The position numbers were made by a program, and so were the translations under genes. Below, piece by piece: positions 35,012 to 43,894 of a stretch of 64,000 nt of DNA. Each line of letters begins with the position of its first letter. The first letter of the stretch is position 1. Origin of the DNA: Rhodanobacter sp. (GTDB lineage: Bacteria; Pseudomonadota; Gammaproteobacteria; Xanthomonadales; Rhodanobacteraceae); the NCBI GenBank assembly GCA_024711345.1, contig JANJTA010000026.1, positions 61,035 to 125,034 on the forward strand, read 5' to 3'. The notes beneath the pieces were generated by a model that was not told the origin of the DNA, searched no databases, and saw nothing but the letters and a program-made list of their open reading frames with translations.

Positions 35012-35290
35012 TCAGAAATCGAACAGCTCCCCCAGCAGCGACTTGCGCCGCCGGGGCCGGTGTTCGTGATGCGCGTGATCGCCGTAGCGGTCGTCGCGCG
35101 GCGGCGGGTAGCCGCGGTGGGAGGCGGCCGCGGGGGCGGCCGCGGAGGCCGCCCGTTCGGCGCGCTCGACCAGCCGGTCGAGTTCGCCGCGGTCGAGCCA
35201 GATGCCGCGGCAGCGGGGGCAGTAGTCGATCTCGATGCCCTGGCGGGCGGTCATCGCCAGGTTCACGTCCTGGCAGGCGGGGCACAGCAT
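35012..35290 (-). CDS. zf-TFIIB domain zinc-ribbon protein
   Basis: 92 aa. CPACQ...YCPRCRGIWLDRGELDRL is the zf-TFIIB signature, followed by an Ala-rich linker and a His/Arg-rich stretch (DHAHHEHRPRRRK) that could bind metal. GAGGAAT precedes the ATG. It lies between a manganese-type riboswitch and terC and is likely co-transcribed with terC, so a role in metal homeostasis is plausible. Confidence 0.88.
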   Translation of the reverse strand: MLCPACQDVNLAMTARQGIEIDYCPRCRGIWLDRGELDRLVERAERAASAAAPAAASHRGYPPPRDDRYGDHAHHEHRPRRRKSLLGELFDF

Positions 35291-35490
35291 GGGGTATTCC
35301 TCGGGAAGGGGGCGGCCACGCGCATGCGCGGGCCGGCCGGGGCGGACCCGGCGGATGAAAATGACGAACGCGCGCGGGCGCGCTTCACGGTTTCGAATGG
35401 ACGTCCAGATGGCAGGCGGATGCTCCGGCAAGGCTCGAAAGGCCACGGCGGACAGGCATCTGGGATGGACGCGCCTTCGCCGTGGAACGG

Positions 35491-35600
35491 CGAAGGTCTT
35501 GCTCGCAAACCGGTGGGTGGTTTGCTGCTGCACCGGAGCCCGGGCTCTTGCAGCACGGGTTCGTCATGACGGCGACAGCGACTGGGAGCTACTCCCCTTC
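35491..35600 (-). promoter_or_regulatory. yybP-ykoY (manganese) riboswitch
   Basis: On the minus strand the segment opens with GAAGGGGAGTAG (35600-35589) and closes with GCGAGCAAGACCTTC (ending near 35495). These are the conserved 5' and 3' halves of the yybP-ykoY aptamer. GAAGG and CCTTC pair to form P1, and between them are two hairpin arms. The 3' strand CCTTCGCCG can instead pair with CGGCGAAGG just downstream (about 35473-35481), an apparent expression platform. Genes below it are zf-TFIIB and terC, the expected class of target. Confidence 0.8.
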
Positions 35601-35683
35601 AGCGACGAAGGCTAGCAGGTCGTCGCCGCGGCGGGCAACCTGCGCAGACGGGCCATACCGCGCCGCGCGCGGCACGCGGGTAC

Positions 35684-36202
35684 TCAACCGGCAGGCGCCG
35701 CCAGCGGGGTGTCATCCGCAGCGACGTCGAGCGCCTGCAGCGAGACGGTCTTGCTGCCGCCGTACAGCGCCTGCCGCCCGACTTCGCGGAAGCCCAGCCG
35801 CGCGTGGAAGCGTGCGGACGCGGGGTTGGGCGGCTCGAGGTCGAACTCGCAGGTGATCCACGGCACCGCGTCGCGCCGCGCCTGCGCATGCAGCTCGCGG
35901 TACAGCAGCGTACCGGCGCCACGCGCCTGCGCATCGCCCGCCACCACCACGCGATCCACGTACAGGAAGCGCGGGTAGCGCTGCGCGAACCAGCGGTAGT
36001 TGGGGCTGTCGTAGTCGGCGCCTTCGCGGAAGGCGAGCAGGAACGCCGTCACCCTGCCCTCGACCTCGGCCACCCGATGCGACGCCGCCTGCGCATGCAG
36101 CCGCGCCAGCCGCGCGGCATCGAGCGGACTCAGCACCGCCACGAACGCCTCGTTGAGGGCGAGGACGGCGGCGAAGTCGGCGGGCGTGGCGTCGCGCAGC
36201 AT
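35684..36202 (-). CDS. GNAT family N-acetyltransferase
   Basis: 172 aa. MLRDATPADFAAVLALN at the start, VDRVVVAGDAQARGAGTLLY (the acetyl-CoA-binding R/QxxGxG/A type loop) and the late NPASARFHARLGFREVG give a complete GNAT fold. Acceptor substrate unknown. An ATG at 36235 would add 11 residues. Neither start has a strong ribosome-binding site. Confidence 0.87.
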   Translation of the reverse strand: MLRDATPADFAAVLALNEAFVAVLSPLDAARLARLHAQAASHRVAEVEGRVTAFLLAFREGADYDSPNYRWFAQRYPRFLYVDRVVVAGDAQARGAGTLLYRELHAQARRDAVPWITCEFDLEPPNPASARFHARLGFREVGRQALYGGSKTVSLQALDVAADDTPLAAPAG

Positions 36203-36394
36203 CGTTGTGGAGGAACTCCAAATAGGGAAACTCATGGTACCGGGAGCTGTTGCGAGCACGCGGACCTTGCGGTTATAAAGCCATGCCGTCCGAGATATCC
36301 GGCGGTGTTTTGCCCATGACGAATATCGCTGGGTGCCCGGTTTGATGCCAATAACGTGCGCCGGGATCTCACCTCCATCCAGCGAGATTCCTCC

Positions 36395-36751
36395 ATGTCG
36401 AACAAATGGGCCTCCCTACGCAACCGCGCGTATCAAAACCAGCACGGGCGTTGCCACTACTGTGGCTGCGCCATGTGGCAGTCCAACCCGCAGCTCTTCG
36501 CTCGCCACCACGGTTTGAGCCTGCGCCAAGTCGCCGAATTTCAAGCCACGGCGGAGCATCTGGTGGCGCGCTGCGATGGCGGTAAGGACATCGCAGCCAA
36601 CGTCGTCGCTGCCTGTCGCTGTTGCAATCACCGACGTCATGGCCGGAAGACTGCCCTGTCACCCGAGTGTTATTGCAGCCTAGTGCGGCAGCGTATTGCG
36701 GCCGGAAAGTGGCATACCAAACTAACAAAGGGAGGGATACCGCCGAAATAG
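36395..36751 (+). CDS. HNH endonuclease family protein
   Basis: 118 aa. CHYCG and CRCCNHRR form a zinc-binding pair of knuckles around the HNH core EHLVARCDGGKDIAANVVAAC. Small free-standing HNH nucleases of this type occur in phage and mobile DNA. GC is lower than that of its neighbours, which suggests acquisition. ATG at 36395 is preceded by a weak site. Confidence 0.85.
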   Translation: MSNKWASLRNRAYQNQHGRCHYCGCAMWQSNPQLFARHHGLSLRQVAEFQATAEHLVARCDGGKDIAANVVAACRCCNHRRHGRKTALSPECYCSLVRQRIAAGKWHTKLTKGGIPPK

Positions 36752-36798
36752 ACGTCCACGAACCATTTCGCCGCTTCTGGCCGCTCCGCCTCCCCTGA

Positions 36799-37722
36799 TC
36801 ACGCCCGGTGCGCCAGCGCATAGTCGATCGCCGCGCACACCGCCGCGGCCTGCGCGGCGTTGCACTGTGCGGGCGTGGCGCGCGGGCTGTCGGGGTAGAC
36901 CTCGGTGGTGGTCTTGTACGGCGCCGCGGTGATGCCGGCGCACAGGCCCAGCTTGCCGTAGTCGTACTCGATCACGCCGCGCGCCACCACCAGCGAGCCG
37001 ATGATGGTGCCGTCCGGATCGGCCGGCGCGATGTGGGTGACCTTCTCCACCGCCGCGATCACCGCCTGCTGGAACGCCGGCTGCAGCCGCGCGCTGTCGG
37101 CGCACAGGTAGAAGCCGTCGGGGACGGTACCCGGCTCGTACGGCTTGCCGTCGCGCGCGGCCAGCGCCGGGCGGAACTCGCTCTCGTCGCTGTCGGTGGT
37201 CTCGTGCAGGTCGATGTGCATCAGCACACGTTCGCGCCACGGCGCGACCAGCCGCATCAGCGCCGCCGACTCCTGCGCCGGGCTGTGTTCGCGGAACGAG
37301 CGGTTCGGGTCGAGCGCGTCGGGGTTCCAGCGGTGGATGCGCTCGTAGCCCCACGGGCTCACGCACGGCGCCACCAGCAGGTTGACCTGCCCGGCGTAGG
37401 CGGCCGCGTGCTGTTCGACGAACTGCAGCGCGCCGTGCACGCCGCTGGTTTCGTAGCCATGCACGCCGCCGGTCACCAGCGCGACGGGGAGGTCGTCGCG
37501 CCACGCGCTACTCCTGATCGCGAACAGCGGATAGCTGCCGGAGGGATAGTCGAGGCGGCCGTACTCCGCCACCTCGAAGCGTGCGCGCAAGGCCTCGACC
37601 GCACCGAGCACCTGCGCCGCGTAGCTGCGCTGCACGCGCTGCCGCGAGCGCCAGGCCGCCACCTCCGCCTCGCCCCACGGACGTCCGGGTGTGCCGATGG
37701 GGTAGAAGGCCTGGCTGGTCAT
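36799..37722 (-). CDS. M14-like zinc carboxypeptidase (aspartoacylase/succinylglutamate desuccinylase fold)
   Basis: 307 aa, cytoplasmic. GGVHGYETSG supplies the HxxE zinc ligands and LMHIDLHETTDSDESEF the third histidine. NPNRS-like DPNRSFRE is the substrate-binding Arg motif. Such proteins cleave a C-terminal residue or an acyl-amino acid. Exact substrate unknown. Confidence 0.85.
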   Translation of the reverse strand: MTSQAFYPIGTPGRPWGEAEVAAWRSRQRVQRSYAAQVLGAVEALRARFEVAEYGRLDYPSGSYPLFAIRSSAWRDDLPVALVTGGVHGYETSGVHGALQFVEQHAAAYAGQVNLLVAPCVSPWGYERIHRWNPDALDPNRSFREHSPAQESAALMRLVAPWRERVLMHIDLHETTDSDESEFRPALAARDGKPYEPGTVPDGFYLCADSARLQPAFQQAVIAAVEKVTHIAPADPDGTIIGSLVVARGVIEYDYGKLGLCAGITAAPYKTTTEVYPDSPRATPAQCNAAQAAAVCAAIDYALAHRA

Positions 37723-37774
37723 CGTGCTGCTCGCTTCGCGCTGGCAAGGGGAACGCAGCACTGTAGCACCGGGC

Positions 37775-39337
37775 TCAGCCACCGGCGGCACGCGGCGCCG
37801 CGACGCTGGCCGATGACGGCGGCGCCGCGGCAGGCGGGCGGGCGCTGGCCGGCTGCCATTCGAAGGTGGCGACACTCTGCGCCGGCAGGGTGTAGGCGAA
37901 GCGGGTCTGGCCCTGCGCCACGGTGACGCGGCGCGGCTGCGCGTCGCCGTTGACCATCACCAGCACCACCGAGCCGCCGGCGGCGTTCTGGAACGCCACG
38001 TTGGCGACGCCCTTGCTGGTGTCGGTGGAGCGCACCCGCACGGCGCCGGGCAGCACGAAGCGGCTGAAGTGCGCGAACGCGTAGTACTCGTCGTTGCGGC
38101 TCACCTCGCCGGTGCGCGAGTCGATCGTGACCACGCCCTTGCACAGGTCGCAGCCGCCGAAATGCGGGCCATGCTGCTCGTCCAGCGCCAGGTTCCAGTA
38201 CACGATGCCGCGCGCCCACTGGCGCAACCCGACCAGCATCAGGTCGCGCGTGAACCACAGCAGCTCGCCGTTCCTGGCCGACTCCCAGTCGCCGCCGGAA
38301 CACTCGGTGATGTAGGTGTCCTTGCCCGGGAACGCGCGATGCACCTGGCCCTGCGCATACGGGCTGCCGCTGTAGCAGTGCCAGGCGATGCCGTCGATGT
38401 AGCGTTCGGCGTCGAGGTTGCCCAGCACGCCCAGCGGCTGGTCCGGCTGGTCCCAGTTGTGGTCCCAGCCGAGGATCAGCGTCTTCGGGCTGCGCAGCGC
38501 CAGCGCCGGCCCGAGGTACTGCGCGATGATGCGCGCGCGCGTGGCCGGCGGCATTTCCATGCCCGGGTAGGTCAGCGGCACGAAGGCCGGTTCGTTCTGC
38601 ACGGTCAGCGCAAAGATCGGGATGCCGTAGCTGCGGTAGGTGTCGACGTACTTGACCAGGTAGTCCGCATAGGTGCTTTCGTACTGCTCCAGCAAGGCGC
38701 CGCCGATCAGGTTCGCGCTGGTCTTCATCCATGCCGGCGCGCTCCATGGCGAGGCGATGACGCGCAGCTGCGGATTGATCGCCAGGATCTCGCGCATGGT
38801 CGGGATCACGTCCTGCAGGTTCGCCGCCACGTTGAAGTGCAGCAGTTGCGGGTCGGTGTCGCCGGCGGGCAGGTCGTCCAGGGTGTAGGGCTGCAGCGAG
38901 AAATCCGAGGCGCCGATGGTCAGCCGCGTCATGGCGAGGTTGAGGCCCGGCGGCGGACCAAACAGCTCGCGCAGCAAGGCGGTGCGCTGCGACGCGTTCA
39001 GGCGGTTCTGCAGCAGCCACGCCGACGAGTCGGTCAGCGCCGCGCCGAAGCCGACGATGGACTGGTACTTGCGCTCGATGTCGATGACCACGTCGGCAGG
39101 CGACGGCTCGCCGCGGCTCGCCTCGATGTCCGGCTGCCGCGCCAGGCGCAGCCGGCGGTCCGCCGTGCTCAGCCACAGCTTGACCGCGGCCTCCGGCGGC
39201 GGCGGCGCCAGGATCACCTCGCCCACCACCGCGAAATGCACGCGCCGCGGCACCAGCGCCCACAGGGCCAACAGGGTGATCAACGCGAGGGATGCAACGG
39301 CCAGCCAGCCGGGAACACCGCTGCGCTCACCCGTCAT
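37775..39337 (-). CDS. Glycoside hydrolase family 30 (glucosylceramidase-like)
   Basis: 520 aa. One N-terminal membrane anchor (LAVASLALITLLALWALV) followed by the GH30 barrel: FGAALTDSSAW, acid/base Glu in TVQNEPAF and nucleophile Glu in ITECSGGDW, then a C-terminal beta domain. GH30 enzymes act on beta-glucosides, beta-xylosides or glucosylceramide. The anchor predicts periplasmic location. ATG at 39337 chosen to open at the anchor; a slightly longer start is possible. Confidence 0.92.
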   Translation of the reverse strand: MTGERSGVPGWLAVASLALITLLALWALVPRRVHFAVVGEVILAPPPPEAAVKLWLSTADRRLRLARQPDIEASRGEPSPADVVIDIERKYQSIVGFGAALTDSSAWLLQNRLNASQRTALLRELFGPPPGLNLAMTRLTIGASDFSLQPYTLDDLPAGDTDPQLLHFNVAANLQDVIPTMREILAINPQLRVIASPWSAPAWMKTSANLIGGALLEQYESTYADYLVKYVDTYRSYGIPIFALTVQNEPAFVPLTYPGMEMPPATRARIIAQYLGPALALRSPKTLILGWDHNWDQPDQPLGVLGNLDAERYIDGIAWHCYSGSPYAQGQVHRAFPGKDTYITECSGGDWESARNGELLWFTRDLMLVGLRQWARGIVYWNLALDEQHGPHFGGCDLCKGVVTIDSRTGEVSRNDEYYAFAHFSRFVLPGAVRVRSTDTSKGVANVAFQNAAGGSVVLVMVNGDAQPRRVTVAQGQTRFAYTLPAQSVATFEWQPASARPPAAAPPSSASVAAPRAAGG

Positions 39338-39649
39338 GCGCGCACATCCCATCGACCCCAATGCGGTTCACTGACAACAAACCCCTCGATCACGAAGCCC
39401 CTCGCGGCGCATGACAGGTCGGCGCGGCGTGCGGCGCAAGCGCCATCGCGTCGACCCGCGGCGCGCGGCCACCCGGTCTGCCCGGCGCCACTTCCGCGGG
39501 CGCCCGCCGACTTGCCCGGCCAGGCCGGTGGCGGCAGTCTGCCACTGTTTCGGCCACGGTGCCGCCGCCTGCAGGCCACGCCGCCGCAAACGCGGAACCC
39601 GGTCCCATTTTTCCTGCCGGCAGCGGCGTGCGGCGTGCCTTGCGCAACG
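39338..39649. other. Intergenic region between GH30 and thiopurine methyltransferase genes
   Basis: About 310 bp, very GC-rich. It contains the upstream region of the leftward GH30 gene. No gene, repeat or clear terminator seen. Confidence 0.35.
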
Positions 39650-40306
39650 CTAGCGCTTCGCCAGCCGGTAGGCCGCCGTCTCCAGCGCGCTCACCCCTTC
39701 GGCGGCGAAGCCCGGCTGCTGCGCGAGGACGTCGGCGCGCTCCAGCAGGGTCACCGTCCAGTCGCGGCCATACAGCTCGCGCACCTCGGCTTCCGGCACC
39801 GGGAACGGCGGGCCCTGCTTCTCGTGCGGCGGATATTCCAGCGTGACCAGCAGGCCGCGGCAGCCGGCCGGCAGGCGCGCGTACAGCTCGCGCACGTAGC
39901 GGCGGCGCAGGTCCGGCGGCAAGGCGATCAGCGCGGCGCGGTCGTAGACCGCCGCACACTCGGCCAGGGCCGCGGCGTCCAGCTCGAACACGTCGCCGCA
40001 GATCAGCTCGATCTCGCCGGCCACGTGATGCAGGCCAAGACGCGAGGCATGCACCTGCGGCGTCAGGCCCTGCTCGTCGAAGAATTGCCGCACCGCCAGC
40101 GGCGACAACTCCACGCCCAGCACGCGATGCCCCTGCCCGGCCAGCCACAGCAGGTCCAGCGACTTGCCGGCCAGCGGCACGAACACCCGGCTGCCCGGCG
40201 CCAGCGCCAGCGCCGGCCAGTGCCTGAGCAGCAGCGGCGTGGGCGCCGCCTGGTGAAAACCGGTGCGGCCCTCGCGCCAGCGCTGCAACCAGAACTCGGG
40301 TTCCAT
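39650..40306 (-). CDS. tpm: Thiopurine S-methyltransferase
   Basis: 218 aa. Begins MEPEFWLQRWREGRTGFHQ, the TPMT-type opening, with the SAM-binding VFVPLAGKSLDLLWLA and the YDRAALIALPPDLRRRYV stretch. In bacteria the enzyme methylates thiopurines and can volatilise selenium or tellurium oxyanions. Full length. Confidence 0.93.
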   Translation of the reverse strand: MEPEFWLQRWREGRTGFHQAAPTPLLLRHWPALALAPGSRVFVPLAGKSLDLLWLAGQGHRVLGVELSPLAVRQFFDEQGLTPQVHASRLGLHHVAGEIELICGDVFELDAAALAECAAVYDRAALIALPPDLRRRYVRELYARLPAGCRGLLVTLEYPPHEKQGPPFPVPEAEVRELYGRDWTVTLLERADVLAQQPGFAAEGVSALETAAYRLAKR

Positions 40307-40451
40307 GAAGATCTCCTGTGGGCAAAGGGACGAAGCGGCCGGATGTCGCGCGGGCCAGCGGCGAAGCGAAGCGTGCGCTGCCTCTCAGCCGGCCCGCACG
40401 GGACGCGCGGGCCGCCGCCCAAGCCGCAGGGTACCGGCGCCGGATGGCCGT

Positions 40452-40967
40452 CTAAAGACCGTCCACGCCCCGGCGCAGCCACAGATCGATCAGCGACTTC
40501 TCGTAGCGCAACGCGTCCTGGTCGATTGGCGAGCTGCTGCTGAGGAAGGCCGCGTTGCGCAACTTGCGCTGGCCCTGGCGCAGCACCTTGCCGTCGGCGC
40601 CGTACAGGGTGAAGTTGAGGTCGATGCGCGGCGGATAGATGTCCTTGACGATGCGCACGTCGTTGAAGTCGGGGCCGCGCCAGGGTTCATAGGCGCCGGC
40701 GCGGACCACGTCGGTCACCTCGATCTCCAGCCGCTGGCCCGGCGCCAGGATGCGCGCAGCGCGCTGCACGATGTATGCCTTGAGCGGCGCCAGGTAAGCG
40801 TCGGGGTTGACCAGGTGCACCCCGCGGCTGCGCACCGCCTCGGTGAAGTGCTGCGGGTCCTTGTAGCGCACGCTCACGGCGTCCGGCGTAGTCGCGGCCT
40901 GCGCGACGGCGGCCGCGAGGGCAAGGCAGGCCAGGCACAGCAGGCGCAGCAATGGGGAAGGTTTCAT
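40452..40967 (-). CDS. DUF3016 family secreted protein
   Basis: 171 aa with signal peptide (ending VAQA). [13 protein letters not shown] and the block [31 protein letters not shown] match DUF3016 proteins of Xanthomonadales. Function unknown. GGGAGAGCC precedes the ATG at 40967. Confidence 0.85.
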   Translation of the reverse strand: MKPSPLLRLLCLACLALAAAVAQAATTPDAVSVRYKDPQHFTEAVRSRGVHLVNPDAYLAPLKAYIVQRAARILAPGQRLEIEVTDVVRAGAYEPWRGPDFNDVRIVKDIYPPRIDLNFTLYGADGKVLRQGQRKLRNAAFLSSSSPIDQDALRYEKSLIDLWLRRGVDGL

Positions 40968-41163
40968 CACGGCTCTCCCGGGACGGATCGGGCGGCCGCA
41001 GCGGACGGGGGCCGCGGCCGTGGCGCAGCGGGGCATCAGTATACGTCCGGGCCAACGCGGCGCGGGGCACGCTGCCGCGGTCGATGCACTGTGCGGAGTT
41101 CGCCGCCGGCGTGGCCCGATGCCGGCCGGCACGGAGCCGGCCGCGGCCGCCACGCTTCCCGGA

Positions 41164-41778
41164 TTACTTGCCGTTGCTCGCCGGCGCGGGCGCCGGCTCG
41201 AGGTTGAAGCTGAGCGTGCTGATCCTGCCGTCCAGGCCGCGCACCACGTCGGCGGTGAGGTCGTTGCTGGTGTTGCCGCCGAGCACCGCGTCGCGGTTCA
41301 GCAGCAGGCCGCAGTGGTGGCTGGTATAGGAGCTGGCAATGACCGGCTGGGCCTGCTCGCCGATCTGCTGCATGACCTTGGCGCGGGTGAGCTGGAGGCG
41401 CTCGCCGAGCTGGTTCACCTGCGCCTGGTAGCCCTGCATGCGCTGCTGCAGGGCCTGGCCCTGCTGCTGGCGCTGCGCCTCGGTAAGCGAGCCGGCCTTC
41501 TGCTGGAAGGCCTGGATATCGGCATCCAGCGGCTTGCGCTGGTTCTCCAGCAGCGTCTGCTGCTGCGTCGCCAGCTGCTTCAGCCGCTCGCTGGCCGCCT
41601 GCCCCACCTTGGACTGCGCGAACACCGCCTCGCGCGAAAGCATGCACACGCCCGGCACCGGATTGCCGCCCAGCGCATTGCCCGCGGGTGCGGCGGTCTG
41701 CGCCGGCGTCACGGGAGCGAACGAAAGGCCGGCGGCGGCAGCCAGCGCGGCGACAAACAGGGAACGGTGCAGGTTCAT
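41164..41778 (-). CDS. OmpH/Skp family periplasmic protein
   Basis: 204 aa. Signal peptide, then a conserved [22 protein letters not shown] opening typical of OmpH and a long coiled coil rich in Gln ([21 protein letters not shown]). Skp-type proteins chaperone outer-membrane proteins. The C-terminal half is longer and less charged than in classical Skp. ATG at 41778. Confidence 0.82.
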   Translation of the reverse strand: MNLHRSLFVAALAAAAGLSFAPVTPAQTAAPAGNALGGNPVPGVCMLSREAVFAQSKVGQAASERLKQLATQQQTLLENQRKPLDADIQAFQQKAGSLTEAQRQQQGQALQQRMQGYQAQVNQLGERLQLTRAKVMQQIGEQAQPVIASSYTSHHCGLLLNRDAVLGGNTSNDLTADVVRGLDGRISTLSFNLEPAPAPASNGK

Positions 41779-41964
41779 GGGGAGGTATCCGCTGGTCAGG
41801 TCTGGAAACTCCGCGCGCCCGGTGGCCCGCGGCGAGGACGCCAGCATACTCGCAGCGGGCCGCCGGGATGGGGCGGCGCCGGATTCCCTCCGCACCGATG
41901 CCGGGTTCCCATCGCTGCCCCGGTATGCCTTAATCCCCCATTCCCAGGTTGCCGCGAGCGGAGC

Positions 41965-43158
41965 ATGCTCTCACGCTGGATCGTCTGCCTGTTGCTGCTG
42001 CTGAGCGCCAGTGCATGGGCCGGCGAGCCCGTCGCCACGGTGCGCGTGGCCTTCGACCGCGACGGCGTCACCGCCATCCGCGTGCACGGCCACGCCGACC
42101 AGGCCACCGGCCGCAAGCTCACCGCGGACGACCCGGTGCGCATCGCCTCGATCTCCAAGCTGGTCACCGCGCTGGGCGTGATGCGGCTGGTGGAGGCCGG
42201 CAAGCTCGAGCTGGATGCGGATGCCTCCGCCCTGCTCGGCTGGCGGCTGCGCAACCCGGCCTTCCCGGATACGCCGATCACCCTGCGCCTGCTGCTGTCG
42301 CACCGCTCCAGCCTCACCGACGCCGCCGGCTACTGGCAGACGCCGCTGGGCGGCGAGCTGCGCGACATCCTCAAGGACCCGCGCGCCTGGGACACCAAGC
42401 ACGCACCGGGCAGCTACTTCCGCTACACCAACCTCAACTTCCCGCTGGTGGCGCAGATCATGGAACGCGCCACCGGCGAGCGCTTCGACCGGTTGATGGA
42501 ACGCCTGGTGCTGCAGCCGCTGGGCCTCGAGGCCTGCTTCAACTGGGCGCTGTGCAGCGACGCCACCGCCGCCCGCGCGGTGGTGCTGTACGACGCCGAC
42601 GGCAAGCCGGTGAAGGACGACCACCACGGCCACAAGCCCGCCTGCCCGGTGACCCCGACCAGCGACGGCAGCTGCGACCTGTCGCGCTGGCGCGCCGGCG
42701 AGAACGGCGCGCTGTTCTCGCCGCAGGGCGGCCTGCGCATTTCCGCCAGGGGCCTGGCGCGCATCGGCCAGCTGCTGCTCGGCGACGGCCGCCTCGACGG
42801 CAAGCGGCTGCTCCAGCCCAGCTCCCTCCGGGCGATGATCGGACCCGAATGGCAATACCGCCCCGGCAACGGCCTGACCTGGGAGGAAGACGCTGGCGGC
42901 GACGACGCCGGTTTCTTCTGCCGCTACGGGCTTGCCGTGCAGACGCTGGCCACGCCGGTGCAGGGCTGCCGCGACGACCCGTTCGGCGACGGCGCGGCGC
43001 GCGTCGGCCATTCCGGTTCTGCGTACGGACTGCAGGCCGGGTTGTGGGTGGACCGCCAGCGCGGCACCGGCGTGGCCTGGTTCGCCACCGGCATGCCGGA
43101 CGAGCGGCTGGGCGGGAAGTCCGCGTTCAGCGCGGTGGAAGAAGCGCTGGCGCACTAG
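41965..43158 (+). CDS. Secreted serine hydrolase, class C beta-lactamase fold
   Basis: 397 aa with signal peptide (ending AWAG). The penicillin-binding-like motifs appear in order: SISK near residue 62, YTN near 154 and HSG near 350. No features mark it as a true beta-lactamase. More likely an esterase or D-amino-acid peptidase-type hydrolase. Confidence 0.9.
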   Translation: MLSRWIVCLLLLLSASAWAGEPVATVRVAFDRDGVTAIRVHGHADQATGRKLTADDPVRIASISKLVTALGVMRLVEAGKLELDADASALLGWRLRNPAFPDTPITLRLLLSHRSSLTDAAGYWQTPLGGELRDILKDPRAWDTKHAPGSYFRYTNLNFPLVAQIMERATGERFDRLMERLVLQPLGLEACFNWALCSDATAARAVVLYDADGKPVKDDHHGHKPACPVTPTSDGSCDLSRWRAGENGALFSPQGGLRISARGLARIGQLLLGDGRLDGKRLLQPSSLRAMIGPEWQYRPGNGLTWEEDAGGDDAGFFCRYGLAVQTLATPVQGCRDDPFGDGAARVGHSGSAYGLQAGLWVDRQRGTGVAWFATGMPDERLGGKSAFSAVEEALAH

Positions 43159-43183
43159 GGCGTCCAGGCTGACCGCCGATGCG

Positions 43184-43819
43184 TCAGCCTTGGCGATAGC
43201 GCTGCATCTTCTCGGCGGTGCCGCAGGTTTCCATGGCGCACCAGCGGCGGCGCCGGTTCTTGCTGGTGTCGAGGAACAGCCAGCCGCAGGAGCGGGTGTT
43301 GGCGCAGCGGCGCAGCCGCGTGGGGTGCGGATCGCCGAGCAGGTCCAGCGCATCGAGCGCGATGCGCTTCAGCGGCAGCCGCGCGTCGCGGGCATCGGCA
43401 CGCCAGTGCAGCTGCCCGTCCGCGCCCAGCGACTGGCCCTGCCAGGCCCGATGCAGCCAGCGATCCAGGCCGCGCAATGCGTCCGCCGGCGGCGGCAGAT
43501 CGTCGACCCGCGCGGCGAACAGCGCATGCAGGTGACGGCGCAGGGCTGCCACCTCGCGCATCAGCGCCGCGCGCTCGCGCGCGGTGCGCGGCATGCGAAC
43601 GCCATCGTCCGGGCGCAGCGCCGCGGCGCGCACGCACCATTCGGCGAAGCGCTGCGGCTGCTGCAGGTAATCCTCGACCTGCGTCGCGTAGCGGTCGTGG
43701 ATGGTGTTGACGAAATCCAGGCACAGGCGCCCGCCATCCAGGCGGATGGCGGCAATCGGCCGTGGCGGCAGATGACGGTTTTCGGCTGGCTTGCGGTCTT
43801 GCCTGATCCCCCGGGTCAT
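43184..43819 (-). CDS. CGNR zinc finger-type (ABATE) regulator with altered motif
   Basis: 211 aa. N-terminal ABATE-like domain (RLCLDFVNTIHDR) and a C-terminal zinc finger CANTRSCGWLFLDTSKNRRRRWCAME. The namesake CGNR reads CGTA here (ETCGTAEKMQRY). Probable transcriptional regulator. It is divergent from the 7TM gene and an AT-rich intergenic stretch with ctacc/ggtag arms (43831-43858) may be its operator. Confidence 0.83.
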   Translation of the reverse strand: MTRGIRQDRKPAENRHLPPRPIAAIRLDGGRLCLDFVNTIHDRYATQVEDYLQQPQRFAEWCVRAAALRPDDGVRMPRTARERAALMREVAALRRHLHALFAARVDDLPPPADALRGLDRWLHRAWQGQSLGADGQLHWRADARDARLPLKRIALDALDLLGDPHPTRLRRCANTRSCGWLFLDTSKNRRRRWCAMETCGTAEKMQRYRQG

Positions 43820-43894
43820 GACCTCTGGACTACCTACTAAATATTTTTGGATGGTAGCGTGCCTGCCCACACCAAACCATGGCGAGGTCACTGC

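Noticed and set aside
35385..35615. Small open frames in the terC/zf-TFIIB leader
   Set aside because: They overlap the riboswitch on both strands and lack ribosome-binding sites and protein-like sequence.
38069..40543. 824-codon plus-strand open frame
   Set aside because: It covers GH30 and tpm in antisense and has shadow-type composition.
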